Positions 18,294 to 27,255 of a stretch of 64,000 nucleotides of DNA are shown here, one piece after another (position 1 is the first letter of the stretch; each line of letters begins with the position of its first letter). The stretch lies in NCBI GenBank assembly GCA_942491665.1, contig CALOBR010000001.1, positions 186,001 to 250,000 on the forward strand, read 5' to 3'. The translations under genes were made by a program, and so were the position numbers. Below the pieces are notes generated by a model. It was not told the origin of the DNA and made no database searches. It was given only the letters and a program-made list of their open reading frames with translations. This DNA comes from CAVQGZ01 sp942491665. GTDB lineage: Bacteria; Actinomycetota; Actinomycetes; Jiangellales; Jiangellaceae.

Positions 18294-19435
18294 GCGGCCT
18301 TCCCCTCGCCTCTGCCGTGCGCGGGCTCGGCGCCGTCGGCGCCATCGGGGCTCTCGTGCTGACCGCCCACACGGTGGTCAACCTGCGCCGCCTGCGACGG
18401 CTGCCCCTCGACCCGCCCGTCGTCGCCGAGCGGGTCACCGTACTCGTCCCCGCACGCAACGAGGCTCACCGCATCACGCCGACCATCACGTCGCTCCTGG
18501 CGCAGGAGCGACTGCCCGACCTCGAGATCCTCGTGCTCGACGACGGCTCCACCGACGGGACGGCGGCGCTCGTCCACGAGACCGCCCATGGCGATGCCCG
18601 TCTGCGTGTCCTGACCGGGACCGACCTGCCCGCCGGCTGGCTCGGCAAGCCGCACGCATGCCACCAGCTCGCGACTGCCGCCACGGGCTCGACGCTGTGC
18701 TTCGTCGACGCCGACGTCACCTTGGCGCCGCAGGCCGTCGCATCCGCCGTCGCCCTGCTGCGCCAGACCCGCCTTGACGCGCTGTCGCCCTACCCCCGCC
18801 AAGTGGCCCACGGCCTCGGTCCCCGTCTGGTGCAGCCACTGGTCGAGTGGTCATGGCTGACAACCCTTCCGCTGGGCGCGGCCGAGCGGTCGCCGCGTCC
18901 CACCCTGGTCGCCGCCACGGGGCAGTTCTTCGTGATCGACCACGACGCCTATCTCCGTGCCGGCGGTCACACCGCGGTCGCCGACGCCGTGCTCGACGAC
19001 GTGGGCCTGATGCGTGCCGTGAAGCGAAGCGGTGGACGCGGAGTGGCCGTCGATGGCTCTCACCTGGCTACCTGCACGATGTATGACTCGTGGGACGAGC
19101 TCGTCGAGGGCTACACCAAGTCGCTCTGGACGGCGTTCGGCAGCCCGACGGGAGCCGCAGCGGTGGTCGCCATCCTCAGCCTGGCCTACGTCGCCCCGGC
19201 TGCCGCAGCGCTGGTCGGCTCACGCCTCGGCCTCGTCGGCTACGGCGCGGGAGTGCTCGGCCGCACGCTCGTGGCTCGCACCACCGGTCAGCCTGTGCTG
19301 CCTGACGTCCTCGCCCATCCTGCCTCCGTTGCCACGTTCGGCTACCTCGTCGGCCGCTCATGGTGCGCACGCCGACGCGGCACGCTCATCTGGAAGGGCC
19401 GACCGGTCGCTCGTGGGTTGACCCCGCAGACGTAG
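18290..19435 (+). CDS. Family 2 glycosyltransferase, probably carotenoid (CruG-like)
   Basis: GT2-family enzyme of 381 residues. It has an N-terminal membrane helix, then the nucleotide-sugar-binding core VPARNEAHRI, LDDGSTDGT and the DxD-like FVDADVTLAP, and C-terminal hydrophobic helices. The GTG start overlaps the CruF-like stop (GTGA), so the two are translationally coupled. This fusion of GT2 core with C-terminal membrane helices, next to cruF, is the arrangement of carotenoid 2'-O- or 1'-O-glycosyltransferases. The sugar donor and position are not readable from sequence. Confidence 0.82.
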   Translation: MSGLPLASAVRGLGAVGAIGALVLTAHTVVNLRRLRRLPLDPPVVAERVTVLVPARNEAHRITPTITSLLAQERLPDLEILVLDDGSTDGTAALVHETAHGDARLRVLTGTDLPAGWLGKPHACHQLATAATGSTLCFVDADVTLAPQAVASAVALLRQTRLDALSPYPRQVAHGLGPRLVQPLVEWSWLTTLPLGAAERSPRPTLVAATGQFFVIDHDAYLRAGGHTAVADAVLDDVGLMRAVKRSGGRGVAVDGSHLATCTMYDSWDELVEGYTKSLWTAFGSPTGAAAVVAILSLAYVAPAAAALVGSRLGLVGYGAGVLGRTLVARTTGQPVLPDVLAHPASVATFGYLVGRSWCARRRGTLIWKGRPVARGLTPQT

Positions 19436-19448
19436 GCTCGCGCCCACC

Positions 19449-20978
19449 ATGGCTCGAGTTGCGGTGATCGGTGCGGGCATGGCCGGACTCGCGGTGTCGG
19501 CCCGGCTCGCCAAGCGCAAACATGACGTGACCGTGCTCGAGGCGTCGTCCACCATCGGGGGCAAGCTCGGCCGGTACTCCCGCGACGGGTTCGTGTTCGA
19601 CACCGGCCCCTCGCTGCTCACCATCCCGGCCGTTTACCGCGACACGTTCCGCAAGAGCGGACGACCGCTCGAAAGCGAGCTCGACCTGCTGCCGGTCGAT
19701 CCGGCGTTCCACTACCGCTTCGCTGACGGAAGCGAGGTTCGGCTCCCGAACGCCTCCCGGGCTGGGACGAAGCGTGCGTTGGACGACGCCTTCGGCAACG
19801 ACGCCGGCGCCGCGTGGTTCGCCCTGCTCGAGCGCGCCGGACAGATCTGGGACGTCACCCGTGGTCCCTTTCTGGAGTCCCCGCTCGAAGGGCCGCGCAC
19901 CCTGGCCCGCCTGGCCCGCAACGTCGACCACGTCCGCGTCGTCGCCCCGTGGCAGACCCTGCGCGGCATGGGCAAGCACTACTTGCGCGACGCGCGGCTG
20001 CGCCAGATGCTCGACCGCTACGCCACCTACTCAGGATCGGACCCCCGCAAGGCACCGGGCGTCCTGTCCACCATCCCCTACGTCGAGCAGACCTTCGGCG
20101 CCTGGCACGTGCCGGGCGGGCTGCGCAACCTTGGCGAGGCGCTCGCTCGGCGAGTGGAGTTCCGCGGCGCCACCGTGCGCACGAACGCCGAGGTCACGCA
20201 GGTGCTCGTGCAGGACGGACGCGCCGTGGGGGTTCGCCTCGCCGACGGTGAGACCGTCGGCGCCGATGTCGTGATCGCCAACTGCGACGCCAGCACGCTG
20301 TACGGCCGGCTGCTCCAAGGCGACCGGGCAGGCGAGCGCGCCGCGTCGTCGGTGATGCGCTCGATCAGCAAGGCCGGGCTGTCATTCTCCGGATTCGTCC
20401 TGCTGCTCGCCGTGCGCGGACGAACACCCGGCATGGAGCACCACACGGTGCTGTTCCCCGCCGACTACGACGACGAGTTCGACTCGGTCTTCGGCACGGC
20501 GCGTCGCGATGCCCGTCCGGCACCCGACCCGGCGGTGTACATCTGCAACCCCGACGACCCGCAGATGCGCCCGGACGGGCACGAGTCGTGGTTCGTGCTG
20601 GTCAACGCCCCCCGCCAACGCGACATCGCCGGGCCCGACGACCAGCCGGGCACGATCGACTGGGCCGCTCCCGGAGTCGCCGACGCCTACGCCGACCACG
20701 TTCTGGCCGTCATGGCGAAGCGGGGCCTCGACGTGCGCGACCGGCTGCTGTGGCGGGTCGTACGCACCCCGGACGACCTGCAGCGCGAGACCGGCGCACC
20801 CGGCGGGGCCATCTACGGGACGTCGTCCAACAGCCAGCGGGCGGCGTTCCTGCGTCCGGCAAACCAGTCGCCCATCCCTGGGCTGTACCTGGTGGGCGGG
20901 TCGTCGCACCCCGGCGGCGGCCTACCGCTGGTCGGCTTGAGCGCGGAGATCGTGAGCGACCTCGTCGGCGACGCCTGA
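19449..20978 (+). CDS. CrtI/CrtD-family carotenoid desaturase
   Basis: FAD-dependent oxidoreductase of 509 residues. The dinucleotide-binding motif is VIGAGMAGLAVSARL at the N-terminus, and the C-terminal FAD-contact motif is YLVGGSSHPGGGLPLVGLSAE. As a second CrtI homologue in a cluster with cruF and a glycosyltransferase, and distinct from the crtI at 25640, it is most likely a CrtD-type 3',4'-desaturase acting after hydration. Other roles cannot be excluded. A TAGGCT -10-like box lies 10 nt before the ATG. The last 57 bp overlap the 3' end of the convergent MFS gene. Confidence 0.8.
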   Translation: MARVAVIGAGMAGLAVSARLAKRKHDVTVLEASSTIGGKLGRYSRDGFVFDTGPSLLTIPAVYRDTFRKSGRPLESELDLLPVDPAFHYRFADGSEVRLPNASRAGTKRALDDAFGNDAGAAWFALLERAGQIWDVTRGPFLESPLEGPRTLARLARNVDHVRVVAPWQTLRGMGKHYLRDARLRQMLDRYATYSGSDPRKAPGVLSTIPYVEQTFGAWHVPGGLRNLGEALARRVEFRGATVRTNAEVTQVLVQDGRAVGVRLADGETVGADVVIANCDASTLYGRLLQGDRAGERAASSVMRSISKAGLSFSGFVLLLAVRGRTPGMEHHTVLFPADYDDEFDSVFGTARRDARPAPDPAVYICNPDDPQMRPDGHESWFVLVNAPRQRDIAGPDDQPGTIDWAAPGVADAYADHVLAVMAKRGLDVRDRLLWRVVRTPDDLQRETGAPGGAIYGTSSNSQRAAFLRPANQSPIPGLYLVGGSSHPGGGLPLVGLSAEIVSDLVGDA

Positions 20979-22214
20979 GCCGCCCGCCAGACCGTTCGCC
21001 GTCGGCGGCAGGTGGCGAGCGAGCCCGAGCGCAACGACGGCCAGCAGCGCACAGCCGCCGACGGTCACACCGATGAACACCCCCGCCCAGCCTCGGTCGA
21101 GCAGCAGACCGGCGATGATCGGCGCCGACACTGCCGCCACCTGGAAGGCGAACGACGACACGGCGTTGTACCGCCCGCGCAGCTCGTCGCTCGCGAGGTC
21201 GTTCGTGATCGCCGGCACGATCGGCGACAGCAACGTCTCGCCGGCCCCGAACACCGCCAACGAGCCGACCAGCAGCATCGTGGCGATCGCGGTCCCCGGC
21301 ACCAGCCCAGCAGCGCCCAGCATGAGCCAGGCGAGCGCCCACACACCGGCCATCAACGCGAGCATCGACGTGCGACGGCGGGTGTCGATGAACCGCAGCG
21401 CCGCAAGCTGAAGCGCCAGGATCATCGCCGTGTTCGCGGCGAAGGCCAGCCCGATCGTGCGCGTGGACGCCTCCGCCACCACCCGCGCGTACCCGGCCCA
21501 GCCGGCCTCGATCACGCCGTAGCCGACGAACGCCGACGCGAACACCACCAGCAAGAAGCGCCGGAAGACGACGTCGGACACGACGTCGCGGTACGTCCCA
21601 GGAGTGACCACGCGGGTAGATGCACGGTTGCCGACGTGGCGCAGCGGGCCGAGCAGCAGGGCGAGCGGGACCAGAAAGCTGAGCGCATCGAGGCGGTAGA
21701 GCCACTCGAAGCTTGCTGGCCGCTCGACGACAGCAACGAACGCGGCCGCTACTCCGCCAACGCCGATACCCAGGTTGAGCAGGGCGAACGACACCCCGAA
21801 GTACGTCGGCCGGGCGGGTGAGGGCACGACTTCGGCGACCAGCGCCTGGCTGGCCGGCCAGAAGGCCGCCTGACCCACCCCGAGCATGGCCATCGAGATG
21901 AACGCCTCAGGGACGGTCGTGGCGAACGCCAGCCCCGTCGCGCCGAGCGACGAGCTGACAAGCGCCACCATCTGCACCCGCCGCGGGCCGAGCCGGTCGA
22001 TGCCGATGCCGATCGGCCCGAGCAGCACCATGGCCACCACCGGTGGCGTCGCCGCGAGCAGCCCGACGGTGTCGAGCGCGAAGCCGCGGACGTCGTAGAG
22101 GTAGACGACCAGCAGGGGCAGGACGAGGCCGAGTCCGAGGGCGTTGACGGCCACCCCGACCAGCAGGACGCGCGCTTCGGCAGGCAGGTCGGGCAGACCG
22201 CTGAAGCGCGACAT
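20922..22214 (-). CDS. Major facilitator superfamily transporter
   Basis: A 430-residue protein with about 12 membrane helices. It has the MFS loop 2-3 signature region (IGIDRLGPRRVQM) and the mid-chain gap between two six-helix halves. The closest match by eye is the MdtH/YceL-like drug-efflux group, but the substrate is unknown. A GACACT -10-like hexamer ends 7 nt upstream of the ATG (22222-22227), suggesting a leaderless transcript. It converges on the crtD-like gene with a 57-bp 3' overlap. Confidence 0.85.
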   Translation of the reverse strand: MSRFSGLPDLPAEARVLLVGVAVNALGLGLVLPLLVVYLYDVRGFALDTVGLLAATPPVVAMVLLGPIGIGIDRLGPRRVQMVALVSSSLGATGLAFATTVPEAFISMAMLGVGQAAFWPASQALVAEVVPSPARPTYFGVSFALLNLGIGVGGVAAAFVAVVERPASFEWLYRLDALSFLVPLALLLGPLRHVGNRASTRVVTPGTYRDVVSDVVFRRFLLVVFASAFVGYGVIEAGWAGYARVVAEASTRTIGLAFAANTAMILALQLAALRFIDTRRRTSMLALMAGVWALAWLMLGAAGLVPGTAIATMLLVGSLAVFGAGETLLSPIVPAITNDLASDELRGRYNAVSSFAFQVAAVSAPIIAGLLLDRGWAGVFIGVTVGGCALLAVVALGLARHLPPTANGLAGGSGVADEVAHDLRAQADQR

Positions 22215-22236
22215 GGCGTGCAGTGTCGCTGACGCC

Positions 22237-22920
22237 TCAGGGCTGCGGCGACGGGTTTGTTGTCGGCCCGAGCCGGCGGCGCACGACCACCAGCAGCTGC
22301 GCGAGCCCCACGACGCCGAGCACCGCCCAGACCGCAGCGCCGGCGCTCGCCCAGCCGGGCGCCGACGCGACGTAGATTCCCGCGCCGAGCAGGAACATCG
22401 CCGTCGTGATCACACGCGTCGGACGTTCCCAGACAGTGACCACGCCAATCTCGCTCATGCCCGCGTTGCCGGCCCGCGCCCGGGCGTACTCCTGCAGCCC
22501 CATGAGGGCGCCGGCGAGCACGCACAGCCACGGGGGGGCTCCGACCACCCACAGCGCCACCAGGTACAGCCCGTCGCTGACTCGGTCGACGACCGAGTCG
22601 AGCACGAACCCCCAACGGCTCGTCCGCCCCGTCATCACCGCCACCGCACCATCGAGGTTGTCGACGATGCCGCTCAACGCCACGACGACGGCCGCACCGA
22701 TCACCCACCGTCCGCCGAGCGAGGCCAGGTAGACGGCCAACATCGAGACGACGACCCCGACCATCGTCACCAGATCGGGCGAGATCTTCGCCGCGGCCAG
22801 CGGGCGGGCCAGCGTGTAGGCCACCGTCAGCCATGCGCCCGTCAGCCGGGACGAGCGCGGGTCGTAGCCCCCGTGAAGCTGCGCCCACCGGTCGAAGTAC
22901 TGCCCGCGGTCCAGCACCAC
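22237..22920 (-). CDS. CDP-alcohol phosphatidyltransferase family protein
   Basis: Integral membrane transferase of 227 residues. CDP-OH-P enzymes join CDP-activated lipids or sugars to alcohols such as glycerol-P, inositol-P or ethanolamine. The signature reads DNLDG-x2-A-V-x8-G-x3-D-x3-D, with every Asp present but Val where the usual AR motif has Arg. The start chosen is the GTG at 22920, about 6 nt after a GGAG, just past the SIMPL gene's stop. A longer GTG start at 22938 lacks a ribosome binding site. The product alcohol cannot be assigned. Confidence 0.75.
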   Translation of the reverse strand: MVLDRGQYFDRWAQLHGGYDPRSSRLTGAWLTVAYTLARPLAAAKISPDLVTMVGVVVSMLAVYLASLGGRWVIGAAVVVALSGIVDNLDGAVAVMTGRTSRWGFVLDSVVDRVSDGLYLVALWVVGAPPWLCVLAGALMGLQEYARARAGNAGMSEIGVVTVWERPTRVITTAMFLLGAGIYVASAPGWASAGAAVWAVLGVVGLAQLLVVVRRRLGPTTNPSPQP

Positions 22921-22922
22921 GG

Positions 22923-23543
22923 CTACTCCAGAGCCCACTCGACGGTCACGGTGACACTGACCTCGTGGCTGCCGGCCTGTATCGGCACTCCCCCGGACTC
23001 CCCGGCCATCATGCGCGCCCGCACCGGCACCGGCTCCACCGCCGAGCCTTCGCTGATGCGCACGACGCGGCCGACGGAGCGTCCAGCGGCCGCCGCGTAG
23101 GTCTCGGCCCGCAGCCGGGCGTCAGAGATCGCACGTGTCCGGGCATCGGCGAGCAGCGCAGCGTCGTCCTCCACGTCCAGACGCAGGCCGTTGACTCGGG
23201 TGCTGTCGCCCCCGGCACCAGCCGCCGCGCCGAGCAGGCCACCTGCGGCGGACAGGTCACGCACAACCACGTGAAGCCCCTGGCTCACCACGAACCCGGC
23301 CACCCGTCGACCCTGATGGTCGTACTCGGTGCGGATGCTCAGCTCGCTCGTGCGAAGGTCGACCTGAGGCACGCCGGCGCTCAGCAGTGCGCGCTGCACC
23401 GCCGACATGGCTGTGTTGGCCTCGGACAGGGCTGCGTCCACGGTCGAGCCGCGGCACTCGACGCCCAGGTTCAGGCGCAGCACGTCCGGTGCGGCCGCGA
23501 CGGCACCGGCCCCGGCGACGGTGACCGTCTCGCGTTCGGACAT
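22923..23543 (-). CDS. SIMPL (DUF541) domain protein
   Basis: A 206-residue SIMPL-domain protein. It shows the repeating pattern VTVAGAGAVAAAPDVLRLNLGVECRG at the start and the closing beta-strand VSVTVTVEWALE. No signal peptide is evident, so it may be cytoplasmic, unlike many SIMPL proteins that are periplasmic. The ATG has GAGGAGG upstream. It shares a tight run with the CDP-alcohol transferase and lies 11 bp from metF. The biological role of SIMPL proteins is poorly known (oxidative stress and IRAK-binding contexts have been described). Confidence 0.82.
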   Translation of the reverse strand: MSERETVTVAGAGAVAAAPDVLRLNLGVECRGSTVDAALSEANTAMSAVQRALLSAGVPQVDLRTSELSIRTEYDHQGRRVAGFVVSQGLHVVVRDLSAAGGLLGAAAGAGGDSTRVNGLRLDVEDDAALLADARTRAISDARLRAETYAAAAGRSVGRVVRISEGSAVEPVPVRARMMAGESGGVPIQAGSHEVSVTVTVEWALE

Positions 23544-23554
23544 CAGCGACCTCC

Positions 23555-24460
23555 TCAGGTCAACGCGGCGTGCACCTCACGCGTGGCGGTGGACCGGTTG
23601 AGTGTGTAGAAGTGCAGGCCCGGCGCGCCTTCGGCAATCAACCGCGACGCCATCTCAGTGGCGACCTCGACCCCGATCGCGCGTACGGCCGCCGGGTCGT
23701 CGGCGACGGCGTGCAGCCGGTCGGCCAGCGCCGCCGGAAACGCTGCGCCCGACAGAGCGGCGAACCGCTCGATCTGGCCGACGTTCGTCACCGGCATGAT
23801 GCCGGGCACGATCGGCAGGTCACACCTGCGCCTGCGCACCCGTTCGACGAGGCGCAGGTAGTCGTCGGTCTGGAAGAAGAACTGCGTGATCGCGAACGCG
23901 GCGCCGGCGTCTGCCTTCGCGACGAGGACGTCCGCGTCGTGGTCGAGGTCGCGCGCCTCCGGGTGGCCCTCGGGAAACGCGGCCACGCCCACCTCGAAGC
24001 TGCCCAACGACCGGACGAGCTCGACGAGCTCGCTCGCGTAGCGCAGCCCGTCCGGGTGGGGCTCGAACGCGGCCTGCGGGCCGGTCGGCGGGTCGCCGCG
24101 CAGCGCGAGGACGTTGCGGATGCCGGCGTCGGCGTACTGGCCCAGCACCGCCGCGACCTCGCCACGGCTGGCGTCCACGCAGGTCAAGTGGGCCATCGGG
24201 GTGAGCGTCGTCTCCTCGGCGATGCGCCGGGTGACCCGAACCGTGCGGTCGCGCGTCGACCCGCCCGCGCCATAGGTGACCGACACGAAGCCCGGGCCGA
24301 TAGGTTCCAGCTCACGCACGGCCTGCCACAGCGCATGCTCGCCGGCATCGGTCTTGGGCGGGAAGAACTCGAACGAGTACGTCACCCCCGGTCGGGCCAG
24401 CAGCTCGCCCAGCGCGACGCGCGTAGGTCGCGCACGGTGGTCGAGCTGGCGGGACGTCAC
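23555..24460 (-). CDS. metF: Methylenetetrahydrofolate reductase MetF
   Basis: Reduces 5,10-methylene-THF to 5-methyl-THF for methionine synthesis, with FAD and NAD(P)H. The 301-residue protein has the family landmarks: YSFEFFPPKTDAGE, VSVTYGAGGSTRD, NVLALRGDPP, ITQFFFQTDDY and PGIMPVTN. The GTG start at 24460 sits 6 nt after TACGCT (24467-24472), a leaderless promoter. A very long open frame continues upstream through crtE and crtI antisense to 26524 but shows no protein features. It is divergent from crtE. Confidence 0.95.
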   Translation of the reverse strand: MTSRQLDHRARPTRVALGELLARPGVTYSFEFFPPKTDAGEHALWQAVRELEPIGPGFVSVTYGAGGSTRDRTVRVTRRIAEETTLTPMAHLTCVDASRGEVAAVLGQYADAGIRNVLALRGDPPTGPQAAFEPHPDGLRYASELVELVRSLGSFEVGVAAFPEGHPEARDLDHDADVLVAKADAGAAFAITQFFFQTDDYLRLVERVRRRRCDLPIVPGIMPVTNVGQIERFAALSGAAFPAALADRLHAVADDPAAVRAIGVEVATEMASRLIAEGAPGLHFYTLNRSTATREVHAALT

Positions 24461-24466
24461 GGCACG

Positions 24467-24517
24467 AGCGTAGGCCGACACCTGCGTCACGACGCACCCG
24501 ACGCCCTCGCCTAGCCT
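24467..24517. promoter_or_regulatory. Divergent leaderless promoters of metF and crtE
   Basis: The minus-strand TACGCT at 24467-24472 ends 6 nt before the metF GTG. The plus-strand TAGCCT at 24512-24517 ends 6 nt before the crtE ATG. Both match the Actinobacteria -10 pattern TANNNT and leave no room for a ribosome binding site, so both mRNAs are predicted to start at the first codon. Confidence 0.6.
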
Positions 24518-24523
24518 CGTGCC

Positions 24524-25609
24524 ATGACCGGTGCGTTCGACATCGACGACCTGCGCATCAGGGTCCAGGCAGTGCTGGACGACGTCCTGGCCCACCAGGC
24601 CGAGGTGCTGCATGCCGTCAGCCCCGACCTCGACCCGCTCGTGGAGGCGGCTGCAGACCTCAACCGCGGCGGCAAGCGGCTGCGTCCTGCGTTCTGCTAC
24701 TGGGGGTGGCGAGGGGCCGGAGGCCCGGCCGACGGCCCTGACGGTGAGGCCATCGTGCGCGCCGCCAGCGCCCTGGAGCTGTTCCAGGCAGCCGCACTGA
24801 TCCACGACGACGTGATGGACGACTCCGACACCCGCCGCGGCATGCCGGCGATCCACCGGCGTTTCGCCGATCTGCACCGCGGTGAGTCGTGGCGCGGGGA
24901 GCCCGAGCGCTTCGGGCAGGCCGCGGCCATCCTTCTCGGCGACCTGTGCCTGTCCTGGAGCGACGAGCTGCTCAGCGGATCGGGCCTGGATGAGGCCGCG
25001 CTGGCGCGGGGCCGTCCGGTGTTCGACCAGATGCGCACCGAGCTGATGGGTGGGCAGTACCTCGACATGCTGGAGCAGGCCCGTCCGGGCTCGCCTGCAG
25101 ACGCCGCCGACCGGGCACGCCAGGTGATCCGCTACAAGAGCGCGAAGTACACGATCGAGCACCCCCTTCTGCTGGGCGGCGCTCTCGCCGGCGGCTCGGC
25201 GCAGCTGTTGGCGTCGTACTCGGCTTTCGGGCTCCCGTTGGGCGAGGCGTTCCAGCTGCGCGACGACGTGCTCGGCGTCTTCGGCGACCCCGAGCAGACC
25301 GGCAAGCCTGCCGGGGACGACCTTCGCGAAGGCAAGCGCACCGTTCTCGTCGCCTTCGCGATGCAGAAGGCGAGCTCCCCGCAGCGGGCACTGATGCGCC
25401 GCTACCTGGGTGATCCGCGCCTGGACGCAGGCTCGGTCGAGGCGCTGCGAGCAGTCATCGTCGACACCGGCGCGCTGGACGAGGTGGAGCGTCTCGTGGA
25501 GTCTCTGGTGGCCGAGGCCGCCGCAGCACTCGATACTTCGTCTGTCGCTGGAGCGGCGCGCGATGTGCTCTCCCAGCTGATCACCGCCGCCACCGCTCGG
25601 CACACCTGA
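24524..25609 (+). CDS. crtE: Geranylgeranyl/polyprenyl diphosphate synthase (CrtE/IdsA type)
   Basis: Trans-prenyltransferase of 361 residues that condenses IPP with allylic diphosphates. The first aspartate-rich motif DDVMD spans residues 95-99, and the second motif region is RDDVLGVFGDP. The GGKRLRP substrate-binding motif and the RYKSAKYT segment are also present. Location next to crtI and the other crt genes argues that its product is GGPP for carotenoids, although chain length is not proved and a role in quinone side chains is possible. It starts leaderless from TAGCCT. Confidence 0.9.
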   Translation: MTGAFDIDDLRIRVQAVLDDVLAHQAEVLHAVSPDLDPLVEAAADLNRGGKRLRPAFCYWGWRGAGGPADGPDGEAIVRAASALELFQAAALIHDDVMDDSDTRRGMPAIHRRFADLHRGESWRGEPERFGQAAAILLGDLCLSWSDELLSGSGLDEAALARGRPVFDQMRTELMGGQYLDMLEQARPGSPADAADRARQVIRYKSAKYTIEHPLLLGGALAGGSAQLLASYSAFGLPLGEAFQLRDDVLGVFGDPEQTGKPAGDDLREGKRTVLVAFAMQKASSPQRALMRRYLGDPRLDAGSVEALRAVIVDTGALDEVERLVESLVAEAAAALDTSSVAGAARDVLSQLITAATARHT

Positions 25610-25639
25610 GCCGAACACCGCACGCAAGGAGCCCCACGC

Positions 25640-27133
25640 ATGAGAACCGTCACCGGCCCCACCGACCACGTGGTCGTCGTCGGCGCAGGCCTGGGCGGCC
25701 TGTCGGCCGCGCTGCGGCTCGCGGGAGCCGGGCGCAAGGTCACGGTTCTGGAGCGCGAGTCGGTACCCGGCGGGCGCAACGGCCTTCTCGAGGTCGACGG
25801 GTACTCGTTCGACACCGGTCCGACGGTCCTGACCATGCCCGACCTGATCGCGGACGCCTTCGACGCCGTCGGTGAGCGCATGGATGACTGGCTCGAGCTC
25901 GAACCTCTCGACCCGCTGTACCGAGCGTTCTACCCGGACGGGTCCGTGCTCGACACCTACCCCGACCCTGCGTCGATGGCCGAGGAGATTCGCCGGGTCA
26001 TCGGCCCGGACGAGGCGGCCGGGTACCTGAAGTTCGTCGAGTTCGTCTCCGAGCTGTACCGGCTCGAGCAGCGGCACTTCATCGACCGCAACCTCGACTC
26101 CCCGTTCGACCTGCTCACCCCGCAGCTGGCGAAACTGGTGGCGATGGGTGGCTTCCGCAGACTCGCCCCGAAAGTGGCCGAGTACCTCAAAGACCCGCGC
26201 ACGCAGCGGCTGTTCAGCTTCCAGGCGCTCTACGCGGGCATGAGCCCCTACGACGCGTTCGCCATCTACGCGGTGATCGCCTACATGGACAGCGTCGCCG
26301 GTGTCTTCTTCCCCAAGGGCGGCATGCACGCCATCCCCCGCGCGATGGCCGGTGCGGCGGAGAAGCACGGTGTCGAGTTTCGGTACGGCACCACCGTCAC
26401 CGGGGTGGAGACCCGCGGCGAACGTGCCGTCGCGGTGCTGACGGCCGATGGCGAGCGCATCACAGCCGACGTCGTGGTGCTCAACCCCGACCTGCCCGTC
26501 GCCCGGCGCGACCTGCTGCGACACCCGATGCGGCGCCCCCTGCGCTACTCACCGTCGTGCGCCCTGATGCTGGTGGGGTCGTCCGCGTCGTACTCCAAGA
26601 TCGGCCACCACAACATCCACTTCGGCCACGACTGGGCCAAGACGTTCCGCCAGCTCGTCGACGACGAGGTGCTGCCCACCGACCCGTCGTTCCTAGTGAG
26701 CAACCACTCCCGCTCCGACCCGTCGCTGGCACCGGAGGGCAAGCAGAGCTACTACGTGCTGTTCATGACCCCGAACCTGCACGGCGGCCAGGACTGGTCG
26801 AAGCTCGCGGGGCCGTACCGCGACGAGATGGTGACCAGCATGGAACGCGCCGGCTACGTCGGCTTCGGCGACTCCATCGAGGTCGAGAACCTCACAACCC
26901 CTGTGGACTGGGAGGCCCGCGGCATGGAGATGGGTGCGCCGTTCGCGAGCGCGCACTCGTTCTTGCAGACCGGCCCGTTCCGCCCGCGCAACCTCTGGGG
27001 CGAGAACGTCGTGTTCACCGGCTCGGGCACGCAGCCGGGCGTGGGCATGCCCATGGTGCTCGTCTCAGGCCGGTTGGCGGCCGAGCGGGTGCTTGGACCT
27101 GACCCGTCGTACCGCTCCCGGGCCTGGCGATAG
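25640..27133 (+). CDS. crtI: Phytoene desaturase CrtI
   Basis: FAD-dependent desaturase of 497 residues that converts phytoene to lycopene. It has the FAD-binding VVVGAGLGGLSAALRLA near residue 16, ESVPGGRNG, the SFDTGPTVLTMP block and the C-terminal FTGSGTQPGVGMPMVLVSGRLAAE motif of bacterial CrtI. The ATG is preceded by AAGGAG. It lies 30 bp after crtE, probably in one transcript. The gene ends 19 bp before an inverted repeat that may act as its terminator. Confidence 0.92.
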   Translation: MRTVTGPTDHVVVVGAGLGGLSAALRLAGAGRKVTVLERESVPGGRNGLLEVDGYSFDTGPTVLTMPDLIADAFDAVGERMDDWLELEPLDPLYRAFYPDGSVLDTYPDPASMAEEIRRVIGPDEAAGYLKFVEFVSELYRLEQRHFIDRNLDSPFDLLTPQLAKLVAMGGFRRLAPKVAEYLKDPRTQRLFSFQALYAGMSPYDAFAIYAVIAYMDSVAGVFFPKGGMHAIPRAMAGAAEKHGVEFRYGTTVTGVETRGERAVAVLTADGERITADVVVLNPDLPVARRDLLRHPMRRPLRYSPSCALMLVGSSASYSKIGHHNIHFGHDWAKTFRQLVDDEVLPTDPSFLVSNHSRSDPSLAPEGKQSYYVLFMTPNLHGGQDWSKLAGPYRDEMVTSMERAGYVGFGDSIEVENLTTPVDWEARGMEMGAPFASAHSFLQTGPFRPRNLWGENVVFTGSGTQPGVGMPMVLVSGRLAAERVLGPDPSYRSRAWR

Positions 27134-27152
27134 CCCTCCGTCACTGCAGCCC

Positions 27153-27252
27153 GTACACGAATCCCCACATTCGCTGCCTCTGTACTCCACTGACCTGCGC
27201 GTTTGCGCCGACGATCAGCAGCACATGGACTCGAATGTGGGGATTCACGTAC
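27153..27252. repeat. REPIN-like inverted repeat
   Basis: Two 21-nt arms (27153-27173 and 27232-27252) are inverted copies differing at two positions and separated by 58 nt. Each arm contains a mini-palindrome, CGAAT-CCCCAC-ATTCG on the left arm, degenerate by one base on the right. The element lies between the stop codons of the convergent crtI and DUF559 genes, so it may act as a bidirectional terminator. Its doublet layout is also that of a REPIN. No other full copy was noticed in the window. Confidence 0.75.
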
Positions 27253-27255
27253 GCG

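Noticed and set aside
24461..26524. 989-residue minus-strand frame continuing upstream of metF
   Set aside because: The upstream part is antisense to crtE and crtI, has no motifs, and crosses a leaderless promoter that fits metF at 24460.
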